Shown one piece after another: positions 35,639 to 44,374 of a stretch of 64,000 nt of DNA (position 1 is the first letter of the stretch; the number at the start of each line of letters is the position of its first letter). A model generated the notes under the pieces. That model worked only from the letters and a program-made list of their open reading frames with translations, had not been told where the DNA came from and did no database searches. Both the position numbers and the translations under genes were made by a program. The stretch lies in the NCBI GenBank assembly GCA_027082925.1, contig JALWTD010000016.1, positions 62,001-126,000 on the forward strand. Reading direction: 5' to 3'. The stretch comes from Flavobacteriaceae bacterium. GTDB lineage: Bacteria; Bacteroidota; Bacteroidia; Flavobacteriales; Flavobacteriaceae.

Positions 35639-37915
35639 TTATTTATTTTTTACTTTTTCTTGAGCGTGTACAATTGCAACAGAAGCTATGTTAACTATTT
35701 CATCAACACTTGCTCCTAATTGTATGATATGAACCGGTTTTTTAAGTCCCATAATAATGGGTCCTATAGAGCCTACACTGCTAAATTCCTTCATTAATTT
35801 ATAACCAATATTTGCTGATTCTAGGTTTGGAAAAATTAACCCGTTTACTTTTTTTCCGTTTAGTTTAGAGAAAGGGAATTTCTCTTTCAACATTTTAGGA
35901 TTTAGTGCAAAATCGGCTTGTAATTCTCCATCGATAACTATTTCAGGAAAACGCTTGTGAATTAAATTTACAGCCTCTGATACTTTTTGTGCTGAAGGCA
36001 TTTTTGACGAACCAAAATTGGAGAATGATAACATGGCTAAGTTAGGTTCAAATCCAAACATTTTCATTGCCAAAGAAGTCATATATGCAATTCCTGCAAG
36101 TTCAGATGCTGTTGGATCTACATTTATAGCTGTATCGGAGAAAAATATTGGACCTCTGTTGGTTAGCATAATATTGGTAGCCGCAATTCTTTTAACTCCT
36201 TTTTGTTTTCCTATTAACTCTATCATTGGTTTTACAACTGTTGGATAACTTCTAGAATATCCGGTAACCAAAGAGTCTGCTTCTCCTTCATTTACCATCA
36301 TTGCAGCAAAATAGTTTCGCTCTCTCATCCATTTTTGAGCATCTAACAGTGTAATACCGTTTCGTTGTCTCTTTTCCCAATAAACTTTTGCGAATCGATT
36401 TCTTCGTACTGCTTCTTCTTCAGATTTAGGGTCTATTATTTGTAAATCGGCATCGAAATTAATTTCGCGCATTAATTCTTTTATAATTTCTTTATCTCCT
36501 AATAAAATAGGTGTTCCTATACCATCATCGTGTATAATTTGAGCTGCTTTTAGTACGTCTAAATGGTCGGCTTCTGCAAAAATGATTGTTTTTGGATTTG
36601 ATTTGGCTTTGGTCATAAGCATTCTCATGAGCTTACTACCTGTTCCTAATCGTTCTGCTAACATCTCTTTATAGGCTTCCCAATTTGTAATTGGTTCTTT
36701 AGCTACGCCAGAATCCATAGCTGCTTTGGCTACAGCCGGTGGAATTTCTGTAATAAGTCTGTGGTCAAAAGGTTTTGGAATAATATAATCTTTTCCAAAT
36801 TGTATGTTGGTTTTTCCGTAGGTAATATTTACTTGTTCAGGAACAGATTCTTTTGCTAAATTAGCTAAAGCATGCACTGCAGCAAGTTTCATTTCTTCAT
36901 TAATTTTTGTAGCTCTAACATCTAAAGCTCCTCTAAAAATAAATGGAAAACCTAACACATTATTTACTTGATTTGGATGATCGGATCTTCCGGTTGCCAT
37001 AATAACATCTTTACGTGTTTTAACGGCGATTTCATAAGCTATTTCGGGTGTTGGATTTGCCAAAGCGAATACAATTGGGTTTTCTGCCATAGATAGTAGC
37101 ATTTGTGGTGTAACAACATTCCCTACCGATAAGCCTATAAATACATCTGCTCCTTGAATTGCTTCTTCTAAGGTGTGTATATTTTTGGTTGTTGCAAACT
37201 CTGCTTTTTGAGCGCTTAAATTCTCAATATCTTTTCTAATTACTCCTTTGCTATCGCACATTACAACATGCTCTCTTTTAACACCTAAGGCAAGGTATAA
37301 TCTGGCACATGATATTGCTGCAGCTCCGGCACCATTAACTACAATTTTTACTTTAGTAATGTCTTTTCCGGCGATTTCAATGGCATTTTTTAATGCTGCG
37401 GCTGAAATTATGGCTGTACCGTGTTGGTCGTCATGCATTACCGGAATGTCTAATTCCTCTTTTAATCTTCGTTCTATTTCAAAAGCTTCAGGAGCTTTAA
37501 TATCTTCGAGATTAATTCCTCCAAAAGTAGGTGCTATGTTTTTAACTGTTTCTATAAATGCATCTACATCTTTGGTATCAACTTCTATATCAAAAACATC
37601 AATATCGGCAAATATTTTAAAAAGTAATCCTTTTCCTTCCATTACGGGTTTTGAGGCTTCGGGACCTATATCTCCTAATCCTAATACCGCAGTTCCATTT
37701 GAGATTACTGCTACTAAATTTCCTTTTGCAGTATATTTATATACTTTGTTTATGTCTTTTTCTATTTCTAAACAAGGCTCTGCAACCCCTGGCGAATAAG
37801 CCAAAGCTAAATCGCGTTGCGTAGCATGTTTTTTTGTTGGAATAACTTGAATTTTACCTGGAGTGGGTTTTGCGTGGTATAATAAGGCTTCTACCTTTTT
37901 TCTATTAGCACTCAT
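35639..37915 (-). CDS. maeB: NADP-dependent malic enzyme (MaeB type) with phosphotransacetylase-like domain
   Basis: Decarboxylates malate to pyruvate with reduction of NADP. The N-terminal malic enzyme domain (about 1-420) has YSPGVAEPC, MHDDQHGTAII and the Rossmann motif VNGAGAAAISCARLYLALG; the C-terminal half (about 430-758) is the phosphotransacetylase-like regulatory domain with SLVTGYSRSYPT and SANIGYKLMKEFSSVGSIGPI. The 758 residues match MaeB. The C-terminal domain is non-catalytic in known members and senses acetyl-CoA. A TACCTTTG box lies 31 bp upstream of the start. Confidence 0.95.
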   Translation of the reverse strand: MSANRKKVEALLYHAKPTPGKIQVIPTKKHATQRDLALAYSPGVAEPCLEIEKDINKVYKYTAKGNLVAVISNGTAVLGLGDIGPEASKPVMEGKGLLFKIFADIDVFDIEVDTKDVDAFIETVKNIAPTFGGINLEDIKAPEAFEIERRLKEELDIPVMHDDQHGTAIISAAALKNAIEIAGKDITKVKIVVNGAGAAAISCARLYLALGVKREHVVMCDSKGVIRKDIENLSAQKAEFATTKNIHTLEEAIQGADVFIGLSVGNVVTPQMLLSMAENPIVFALANPTPEIAYEIAVKTRKDVIMATGRSDHPNQVNNVLGFPFIFRGALDVRATKINEEMKLAAVHALANLAKESVPEQVNITYGKTNIQFGKDYIIPKPFDHRLITEIPPAVAKAAMDSGVAKEPITNWEAYKEMLAERLGTGSKLMRMLMTKAKSNPKTIIFAEADHLDVLKAAQIIHDDGIGTPILLGDKEIIKELMREINFDADLQIIDPKSEEEAVRRNRFAKVYWEKRQRNGITLLDAQKWMRERNYFAAMMVNEGEADSLVTGYSRSYPTVVKPMIELIGKQKGVKRIAATNIMLTNRGPIFFSDTAINVDPTASELAGIAYMTSLAMKMFGFEPNLAMLSFSNFGSSKMPSAQKVSEAVNLIHKRFPEIVIDGELQADFALNPKMLKEKFPFSKLNGKKVNGLIFPNLESANIGYKLMKEFSSVGSIGPIIMGLKKPVHIIQLGASVDEIVNIASVAIVHAQEKVKNK

Positions 37916-37945
37916 AACATTTTAATTTAATGTATAATGAAGTAA

Positions 37946-37953
37946 CAAAGGTA
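37946..37953 (-). promoter_or_regulatory. -7 box (TACCTTTG) of maeB promoter
   Basis: TACCTTTG on the minus strand lies 30 bp before the maeB ATG. A TTG occurs 22 nt further upstream (37976-37978), a longer spacing than the usual 19. Confidence 0.45.
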
Positions 37954-38002
37954 ATCTATTTACGGGGAAAAAAAGCAACCAAAATGGCACAAATAGTTGT
38001 AA

Positions 38003-38935
38003 TTATTTTTCATCTTTCAGAAACGCAATGTTTCTTGTGAGTCCGGAATATTTGGTACGCTTTACCGCCGACTTTTTAAAAATTGTTTGAAAAACCGATG
38101 TTGTAATTTCTTCCCAATCTTTTTTTGTCATTGTTAACAAATCTGGATGAGGTGTAAAACCAACTTCGTTGTGTGATGTAGCAAATCGATTCCACGGACA
38201 TACATCTTGGCAAATATCGCAACCAAACATCCAATCTTCAAATTTTCCTCTCATTGTTGCAGGAAGTTCTTCTTTTAACTCAATGGTAAAATACGAAATG
38301 CATTTACTACCATCAATCATATTGTTTGATAAAATAGCTTCGGTAGGACAAGCGTCAATACATTTTATGCATTTTCCACAGTGATCTGTTACAAAAGGAG
38401 CGTCGTAGGCTAATTCTATATCTAAAATAAGTTCTGCCAAAAACATAAAAGATCCTTTGTTTTTTTGGATAAGAAGAGTGTGTTTTCCTTGCCACCCTAA
38501 ACCACTTTTTTGCGCCCAAGCTCTTTCTAAAATTGGTGCAGAGTCTACAAAAGCTCTTCCGTGAACCTCACCTATATTGGAGTTGATAAAAAAAATAAGC
38601 GCTTTTAGTTTTGATTTAATAATGTGGTGATAATCTTGTCCGTAAGCGTATTTTGACAACTTATAACTCTCTTTATTTTGCTGCTCTTTAGGGTAGTAGT
38701 TGTATGATAAGCTAATAACAGATTTTGACCCTTCTACCAATAGTGTTGGGTTTAATCTTTTATCAAAATAATTTTCCATGTACTTCATTTTTCCATGGTA
38801 GCCGTTTTTAAGCCATTTTTCAAATTTAGGTGCTTCTTCTTCTAAATATTCGGCTTTAGAAATACCGCAGCTTTCAAACCCTAAACGAGCTGCTTCTTGT
38901 TTAATTAAGTTTGAATATGTTTCTTGAGTAGTCAC
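38003..38935 (-). CDS. queG: Epoxyqueuosine reductase QueG
   Basis: The cobalamin- and iron-sulfur-dependent enzyme of the last step of queuosine synthesis in tRNA. Residues about 1-170 form the cobalamin-binding part, with the [20 protein letters not shown] motif; two 4Fe-4S ferredoxin motifs follow ([16 protein letters not shown] and [13 protein letters not shown]). The start is GTG at 38935. At 310 residues it is the short form that lacks the HEAT-repeat C-terminus. A TAGCTTTG box ends only 7 bp before the start codon. Confidence 0.94.
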   Translation of the reverse strand: MTTQETYSNLIKQEAARLGFESCGISKAEYLEEEAPKFEKWLKNGYHGKMKYMENYFDKRLNPTLLVEGSKSVISLSYNYYPKEQQNKESYKLSKYAYGQDYHHIIKSKLKALIFFINSNIGEVHGRAFVDSAPILERAWAQKSGLGWQGKHTLLIQKNKGSFMFLAELILDIELAYDAPFVTDHCGKCIKCIDACPTEAILSNNMIDGSKCISYFTIELKEELPATMRGKFEDWMFGCDICQDVCPWNRFATSHNEVGFTPHPDLLTMTKKDWEEITTSVFQTIFKKSAVKRTKYSGLTRNIAFLKDEK

Positions 38936-38941
38936 TAATTA

Positions 38942-38949
38942 CAAAGCTA
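38942..38949 (-). promoter_or_regulatory. -7 box (TAGCTTTG) immediately upstream of queG
   Basis: TAGCTTTG on the minus strand ends 7 bp before the GTG start of queG. A start site at the usual distance would give a leaderless or nearly leaderless mRNA. Confidence 0.4.
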
Positions 38950-38952
38950 AAA

Positions 38953-38974
38953 AAATCCCGCAGAAGCGGGATTT
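38953..38974 (-). terminator. Terminator of the molybdoenzyme operon
   Basis: AAATCCCGC (38953-38961) pairs with GCGGGATTT (38966-38974) around an AGAA loop, followed by a T run on the minus strand. It starts 4 bp after the end of the oxidoreductase gene. Confidence 0.92.
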
Positions 38975-38977
38975 AAA

Positions 38978-41881
38978 TTAATTATCTTTTTTATCTATAT
39001 AATATGTGGAAACATCGGGTTTAAATGCTCGCTTAAACCAAAGAGGTCTTCGCTCTCCGTTTGGCCCCGGAGCAGGGCGAGTCATTGCCAACCATTCTTT
39101 ATAAACTTGATGTGATTTATTTGTATCTACAAAAATATCTCCATACTGTTCTCCTTCAGAAGGTTTCTCAATACGTACTCGTTGATGCCAACAGTGCATT
39201 CCGCTAATTGGATCTGGATGTACTGCATGTGTTATGTTTTGGTGTACTCCTCCATCTTTCCAAAAGATACGTTTTGAATCTTTATCATTCGATTCAAAAG
39301 GTTTAATTCCGGCTATGGTATTCATTTTCCATCCTCCATTACCATCACTTTCTATATTTACCGTATTGGTAGCCCATCTGTTTCCAATTTTATCTTGAGG
39401 TCTTCTCCATCTTCCAATGTGATGAGAACACGCAACAACTCCCGGTTTCATACTTTGGGTAACCCAAACTTTATCTATAAAATAACCTATGTCTGTATTC
39501 ATTTTAACAAGATCTCCTGTTTTAAAGCCCCATTTAGCAGCATCATCAGGGTGCATCCAAATTGGATTTCTATTTGATATTTCAACCAGCCATTTTGCAT
39601 TTCCTGAACGAGAATGTATCAATGTAGGTAATCTAAAGGTAGGTACAAGTACGTATTCTCCTTTTGATTTGTCTAAATTATCGTTGTGAATATGACTTTT
39701 TATATATGCTGGTGTTGCGTATTCAGGCCAGTTCCAATCAACCATAGTTTGCGAATAAAACTCATTTTTTCTAGATGGTGTAGGAAAACCAACAACCGCT
39801 TTTCCATTTACCATAACTCCTATTGCCTTTCCATCTTTTGTAATAACGTCGGTTTTTGGATCTACTTTTGAGCCTTTTAGTTGTTCTTCTGTTAAAGGTG
39901 TTTCATTTTTCTTATATGATTCTCCTTTTTCAATTTCATAAGCACCGTATTTTCTCATATACTCTAGCTCTGCAAACTGCCCTGAGAAACCATCTGCTTT
40001 TGCAGCTTCTGATAACCCTTCAATTCGTTCGAAAATATATTGGTAGTACTCGTCAATGGTAATTTTTTCTCCTTTTCTGTACGGTGATTCAAAATGCTTA
40101 CGAATTCCCATGCTTCCATCCGGATCAATACGCCAACTCAATTCAATCCAAAATTCATCTTCTTCCCAAACTTCACCAGGATTTGCTTCATATGTATATT
40201 TTACTGGGTTTCCATTTCTTCTAGCGGCTTCACGTAATACCGGTTGACGGAAGGCTACCCAAGTTCCTCCATGTGTTGCATACGAGTTTATATCGTGTCT
40301 TTCTGAAGCCAGTCCCATTGGCAATACAAAATCAGCATGGAATGCTGTTTCGTTCCACGTAGGAGTTAGAGCCGAGTGCAATCCAAACTTATCTTCGTTC
40401 ATAAACATTTCCATCCAAGTAAATCCGTCAGGATATGTCCAAACCGGATTAAATACCCGTGAAAAATAAACGTCCATTTTACCTCTTCCTTCTTTTAAAA
40501 AGTGTGGTAATAGTTGGCTCATTTCAAAAAATGCCAATGGATATTCTTTTGGAAAATGAAGTTCGTTCCATTTCTTTTGTGGTTTTGGCGAATTTGGTAA
40601 AGTTGGACTAAACTTATTCCATGAATTTGGAGATGTTCCTCCTTTAGTACCAACAGCTCCTGTTAACACTGTTAAAAAGTGCAAACAACGCGCTACTGCC
40701 CAACCACCAAGGTTTGATGCTCCGGCTGCTCGCCAGTTATGAGAAGCAAACCGTTCTCCTGCTTCTCCAATTTTATGTGCAATTTCTACAATTACATCGG
40801 CTTTTACACCTGATTCTTTTTCAGCATATTCTGGAGTAAAATCTTTATACTCCTCAATCATAGCTTCAATATAATTTTCAAAAGTAACCTCTTTGTCGCT
40901 GTGTTTTGCTAAAAGATATTCTTTCCAGTTTGTCCAATCTTCAAGATAGTTTCTATTGTACAACCCTTCTTTTAAAATAATTAGAGCCATTGCCAACAAT
41001 ACAGCTGCTTCTGTTCCCGGATACGTAGGTAACCAATAATCTGACATACTTGCCGTATTAGACAAACGAGGATCCATTGTTGCTAGTTTAGCTCCTTTCA
41101 TTTTTCCTTCAATAATTCGCTGTGCATGCGGATTAAAATAGTGTCCAGATTCTAAGTGAGCCGAAACCAATAAGATAAATTTAGCCTCTGCATGGTCTGG
41201 AGAAGGTCTGTCGTATCCATACCAAATATTGTATCCAAAACGCGCTCCAGAAGAACATATGTTTGTGTGAGAATTATGACCATCTATTCCCCAGCCTTGT
41301 AAAATCCAGTTCATAAATTTTTCATGGCCCGGACGACCTACGTGATACGCTATCTCATTGTGTCTTCCTTCATTTAAAGCCTTTCTAATTCGGGCTGCGA
41401 TGGTATCTAAAGCTTCGTCCCAAGTAATGCGTTCCCATTCTCCACTTCCTCTTTTCCCTTTACGTTTTAAAGGGTATAAAATTCTATCCGGATCGGTAAT
41501 TTGATTAATTGTAGCTGGTCCTTTTGCACAGTTTCTACCTCTACTTCCCGGATGGTATGGGTTTCCTTCAAATTTTTTAACTTCTTGAGTTTCTTTATCT
41601 ATAAAAGCTGTTAAGCCACAGGCACTTTCACAATTAAAGCACGTTGTTGGTACAATTTGATAGGTTTTTTTATCTTTTTTAGGCCATACTTTAGGGTTGT
41701 ACTCTATCCAGTTATCCCATTTTTCAGGTGGAGGAAAATTCTCATACATTTTAGCAATTTCTTCGTCGCTAAAGTGGCGCATATCGTTGTCAAACTCTTG
41801 ATAGTTTTCTTTGTGCAGATTTGGAATTATTCCTATTTTTTCTGCTATATTTTCTATAAATGATGGTTTTTTATATCCCAT
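38978..41881 (-). CDS. Cytoplasmic molybdopterin oxidoreductase, SoeA-like (probable sulfite dehydrogenase)
   Basis: A 967-residue member of the DMSO reductase family. The N-terminal 4Fe-4S motif is C81-x2-C84-x3-C88-x29-C118. The probable molybdenum ligand is C209 in HTNICSSG. Pterin-binding segments are spread along the chain, ending in the MopB domain near 740-900. There is no twin-arginine or Sec signal, so it is cytoplasmic. That separates it from PsrA, PhsA and TtrA, which are exported, and agrees with SoeA of the SoeABC sulfite dehydrogenase. Its electron-transfer partner is encoded 31 bp upstream in the same operon. Substrate is inferred; other sulfur oxyanions remain possible. Confidence 0.85.
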   Translation of the reverse strand: MGYKKPSFIENIAEKIGIIPNLHKENYQEFDNDMRHFSDEEIAKMYENFPPPEKWDNWIEYNPKVWPKKDKKTYQIVPTTCFNCESACGLTAFIDKETQEVKKFEGNPYHPGSRGRNCAKGPATINQITDPDRILYPLKRKGKRGSGEWERITWDEALDTIAARIRKALNEGRHNEIAYHVGRPGHEKFMNWILQGWGIDGHNSHTNICSSGARFGYNIWYGYDRPSPDHAEAKFILLVSAHLESGHYFNPHAQRIIEGKMKGAKLATMDPRLSNTASMSDYWLPTYPGTEAAVLLAMALIILKEGLYNRNYLEDWTNWKEYLLAKHSDKEVTFENYIEAMIEEYKDFTPEYAEKESGVKADVIVEIAHKIGEAGERFASHNWRAAGASNLGGWAVARCLHFLTVLTGAVGTKGGTSPNSWNKFSPTLPNSPKPQKKWNELHFPKEYPLAFFEMSQLLPHFLKEGRGKMDVYFSRVFNPVWTYPDGFTWMEMFMNEDKFGLHSALTPTWNETAFHADFVLPMGLASERHDINSYATHGGTWVAFRQPVLREAARRNGNPVKYTYEANPGEVWEEDEFWIELSWRIDPDGSMGIRKHFESPYRKGEKITIDEYYQYIFERIEGLSEAAKADGFSGQFAELEYMRKYGAYEIEKGESYKKNETPLTEEQLKGSKVDPKTDVITKDGKAIGVMVNGKAVVGFPTPSRKNEFYSQTMVDWNWPEYATPAYIKSHIHNDNLDKSKGEYVLVPTFRLPTLIHSRSGNAKWLVEISNRNPIWMHPDDAAKWGFKTGDLVKMNTDIGYFIDKVWVTQSMKPGVVACSHHIGRWRRPQDKIGNRWATNTVNIESDGNGGWKMNTIAGIKPFESNDKDSKRIFWKDGGVHQNITHAVHPDPISGMHCWHQRVRIEKPSEGEQYGDIFVDTNKSHQVYKEWLAMTRPAPGPNGERRPLWFKRAFKPDVSTYYIDKKDN

Positions 41882-41912
41882 AATTTTAATTTTTTCTTTT
41901 GATTTTTAACGG

Positions 41913-43529
41913 TTATGCTAATGGAATTCTTTGAGGTGCTTCAATCCATATTTTTTCAGTGGCATAAATTCCAACTAGTACAAGTATTGATGAAACTGTT
42001 AACATGGTTGATGTAGGCTCAATTAACAATAATACCAACGGAATCACATTTCCTAAACAAACGACAGCAAACCAAAACAGGTTTTTATAACGCCCTTTTG
42101 TAATCATTTTAACTACTGTATGAGCTGCTGTAGATGGGTGAGTCATTGTCAACTCTGTAATCATTGTAAAAATATTTACAATTAATGCCAATATCATTGT
42201 TGTTTTTAATATTACCATCCAATCTTCAGTTCCTATTATTAGTGATACTAAAGCAAAAATTGCGGTTCCTGCCATAATACTATGAACAAGCATATGAAGT
42301 GCCAATGACGGACTTTGCCAAAAATCTCTTCCTTTTGCTTGTGCAAATAAAAATGCCGTATAAATAGCTAACATTACAGCAAAAAAGGCTGTTACCCATA
42401 ATAAAACTGTTTCTCCAGAAGATATTTCAAAGTAGACTATAGCTCCCCAAACCGTTGCTAGTAATCCAAAAATAGTTATGGTGTATCCTCCTTTTACTAA
42501 CCAAGAGTTCCATTGTGGACGAAGAAGTACGTTTAAAAAACGATCTGGTCTATCTAAATCCATAACTAAAAACAATCCTGTAAGTGCTAAAAAGCCTAAA
42601 GAAATTCCAACCGACCATAGTTTGGTAATACTTGAAATTTCATAATTTAAAAGCATTGCAATAAAAGGAATTAAGAAAGCTCCTGCTGCAATTGCTTTAG
42701 TCATTACATACGCCGATACTTCCCAACCCCAAAGAATTCCTTTATCTGGAGTATCGTAAACTCTTCTCGCTTTTCCGGTTAATACATCTATGTAATTTGG
42801 ATTCTCTGTTTCTTTTTTCTGGTAGGCTGCTTGTAAATCGTTATCTATTACCATTTGTAATAAGTTAACATCGTCATTTGTGTGAACCATTTTTTCAGCA
42901 TACTTTGCATAGTGTCCAACACCTCTGGCTTGTGAGTTCCATAAACTAGGTCCTGATTTATCTGTTGCTTCCGGATTTAAAGAAGCTTCATCTCCATCTA
43001 TGTAAAATAAATTAGGATTTGTACCTTTTTCAGGTTTACGAACTTTTACTTGCTGTCTTGCTAATAATTGTGAAATTTCTGTATTTGGATTCTCCATATC
43101 TCCTGCAATAATTGCATGTTCAGGACAAACCGTTACACAAGCAGGCTCTCTACCAACCTCTATTCTGTGTGCACAGTAATTACATTTTGCAGCTGTATTG
43201 CTATCTGGATCAATATAAAGAGCGTCATACGGGCAAGCCTGCATACAACTTTTACAACCAATACATCTGTTATTATCAAAATCTACAATTCCATCTTCTC
43301 TGGTATACAAAGCTTCTACCGGACAAATCTCCACACAAGGAGCATCTGTACAGTGATTACATCTCATTACCGAAAAAATTCGTCTTGTATTTGGAAATTC
43401 TCCTTTTTCAACTTGCTTAACATATGTTCTGTTAACTCCAACCGGCACATCATGTTCACTCTTACAAGCAGTTGTACAAGCATGACAACCAATACATTTA
43501 CGATTGTCAATTATAAAACCATACTTCAT
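41913..43529 (-). CDS. Fused 4Fe-4S ferredoxin and NrfD/DmsC-type membrane subunit (SoeB-SoeC fusion)
   Basis: A 538-residue fusion. Residues 1-150 are a four-cluster ferredoxin subunit with cysteine sets at 12/15/18/22, 57/60/65/69, 89/92/95/99 and 116/119/131/135. A soluble linker (about 150-265) is followed by eight or so membrane helices of the NrfD/DmsC type (about 270-530), which exchange electrons with quinone. In most relatives (SoeB and SoeC, PsrB and PsrC) these are two proteins. It has no signal peptide, consistent with a cytoplasm-facing ferredoxin domain. It is the first gene of the operon; a Crp/Fnr-type dyad and -7 box lie upstream. Confidence 0.88.
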   Translation of the reverse strand: MKYGFIIDNRKCIGCHACTTACKSEHDVPVGVNRTYVKQVEKGEFPNTRRIFSVMRCNHCTDAPCVEICPVEALYTREDGIVDFDNNRCIGCKSCMQACPYDALYIDPDSNTAAKCNYCAHRIEVGREPACVTVCPEHAIIAGDMENPNTEISQLLARQQVKVRKPEKGTNPNLFYIDGDEASLNPEATDKSGPSLWNSQARGVGHYAKYAEKMVHTNDDVNLLQMVIDNDLQAAYQKKETENPNYIDVLTGKARRVYDTPDKGILWGWEVSAYVMTKAIAAGAFLIPFIAMLLNYEISSITKLWSVGISLGFLALTGLFLVMDLDRPDRFLNVLLRPQWNSWLVKGGYTITIFGLLATVWGAIVYFEISSGETVLLWVTAFFAVMLAIYTAFLFAQAKGRDFWQSPSLALHMLVHSIMAGTAIFALVSLIIGTEDWMVILKTTMILALIVNIFTMITELTMTHPSTAAHTVVKMITKGRYKNLFWFAVVCLGNVIPLVLLLIEPTSTMLTVSSILVLVGIYATEKIWIEAPQRIPLA

Positions 43530-43556
43530 TTTTTGCTAAAATAATTTGAATTTAAA

Positions 43557-43564
43557 CAAAAATA
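43557..43564 (-). promoter_or_regulatory. -7 box (TATTTTTG) of the molybdoenzyme operon
   Basis: TATTTTTG on the minus strand, 28 bp before the start of the ferredoxin-NrfD gene. No TTG occurs 19 nt upstream; instead the dyad at 43586-43599 is centred 32 bp upstream. This is the layout of an activator-dependent promoter. Confidence 0.6.
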
Positions 43565-43585
43565 AGTATTAGAAATACAGGTATT

Positions 43586-43599
43586 GTGATGAATATCAC
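43586..43599 (-). promoter_or_regulatory. Crp/Fnr-type operator GTGAT-GAAT-ATCAC
   Basis: A perfect 5-bp dyad with a 4-nt spacer; with flanking bases it reads TGTGA-N6-TCAC, very close to the Crp consensus. It is centred 32 bp upstream of the centre of the -7 box, that is near -41.5 from the expected start site, the class II activator position. Two Crp/Fnr genes lie in the same island. The divergent moaD promoter is on the other side (68 bp from its -7 box). Confidence 0.72.
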
Positions 43600-43656
43600 T
43601 TATTGTATTGTTTAGAATTATTTTAAATAAGGATTTTTTTTAATCTAAAAATGAGT

Positions 43657-43664
43657 TACTTTTG
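43657..43664 (+). promoter_or_regulatory. -7 box (TACTTTTG) of moaD-moaE
   Basis: TACTTTTG on the plus strand, 24 bp before moaD. No TTG at -33 is present. The Crp/Fnr-type dyad lies further upstream than at the other two promoters. Confidence 0.5.
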
Positions 43665-43688
43665 CAACTGTTACAGCACTAAACACAA

Positions 43689-43931
43689 ATGAAGATTAAG
43701 GTTTTACTTTTTGGAATTGTTACCGATTTAATTGGAGAAAATGAAATTGTTATTTATTTACCTCCTAACTCAACAGTTGAAAATTTAAGGCTTTCTCTAG
43801 CTTTAGAATATGCCAAATTGGAAAACATCCATGAGTTTGCTGTTGCCGTAAATGAAGAGTATGCCGAAAATAATCGGGTTTTAAAAGCAACTGATGTGGT
43901 GGCTATTATTCCTCCTGTTAGCGGCGGTTAA
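43689..43931 (+). CDS. moaD: Molybdopterin synthase small subunit MoaD
   Basis: An 80-residue ubiquitin-fold sulfur carrier that ends in PPVSGG, the C-terminal di-glycine that is adenylated and then thiocarboxylated. It begins MKIKVLLFGIVTDL and has the expected beta-grasp pattern. It is transcribed away from the molybdoenzyme genes and is followed by moaE after 19 bp. Confidence 0.94.
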   Translation: MKIKVLLFGIVTDLIGENEIVIYLPPNSTVENLRLSLALEYAKLENIHEFAVAVNEEYAENNRVLKATDVVAIIPPVSGG

Positions 43932-43950
43932 TTTTATTAAATTTTGTATT

Positions 43951-44373
43951 GTGGAAAACACCTCTATTGTTTTAACTTCAGAAAAACTTGTCATACAAGA
44001 TTGTTTTAATTTTGTACAAGATGCTTCTTGCGGAGGTATTTCAATATTTGTTGGAACTGTTAGAAATTTAACCAAAGGAAAAACAGTAACCTTACTCGAT
44101 TTTAGCTCGTATGAACCTATGGCGGTGAAAGAAATGCAAAAAATAGCAAATGCTGCGCTACAAAAATATCCTATAAAAAAAATAGCCATTCATCACGCAA
44201 TTGGGTCGTTAAAAATAGGCGATATTCCTGTAATTATTGCCGTATCATCGGCACATAGAAAAGCTGCTTTTGAAGCATGTGAATACGCTATTAACACCCT
44301 AAAAGAAACTGTTCCTATTTGGAAAAAAGAATATTTTAAAGATGGAGAAGTTTGGGTAAATGCACATCCGTAA
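43951..44373 (+). CDS. moaE: Molybdopterin synthase large subunit MoaE
   Basis: MoaE inserts the dithiolene sulfurs into cyclic pyranopterin monophosphate. The signature CGGISIFVGTVRN (near residue 30) and SSAHRKAAFEACEYAINTLKETVPIWKKE, with the catalytic lysine and arginine region, are present. I start it at GTG 43951, giving 140 residues, the family length. An upstream ATG at 43894 would add a Leu/Ala stretch that overlaps the moaD end out of frame and resembles nothing in MoaE. It converges on the moeB-like gene with a 1-bp gap. Confidence 0.93.
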   Translation: MENTSIVLTSEKLVIQDCFNFVQDASCGGISIFVGTVRNLTKGKTVTLLDFSSYEPMAVKEMQKIANAALQKYPIKKIAIHHAIGSLKIGDIPVIIAVSSAHRKAAFEACEYAINTLKETVPIWKKEYFKDGEVWVNAHP

Positions 44374-44374
44374 A

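Noticed and set aside
37248-37799. 183-codon open frame on the plus strand
   Set aside because: Antisense to maeB, no family resemblance.
38978-43529. Alternative complex III (ActB/ActC-like) instead of a molybdoenzyme
   Set aside because: The catalytic subunit keeps its cofactor-ligand Cys and pterin segments, no cytochrome c genes are adjacent, and a full set of cofactor genes follows.
43894-43950. Upstream ATG start for moaE
   Set aside because: It overlaps the moaD end and adds a Leu/Ala stretch unlike any MoaE; the GTG at 43951 gives the family length.
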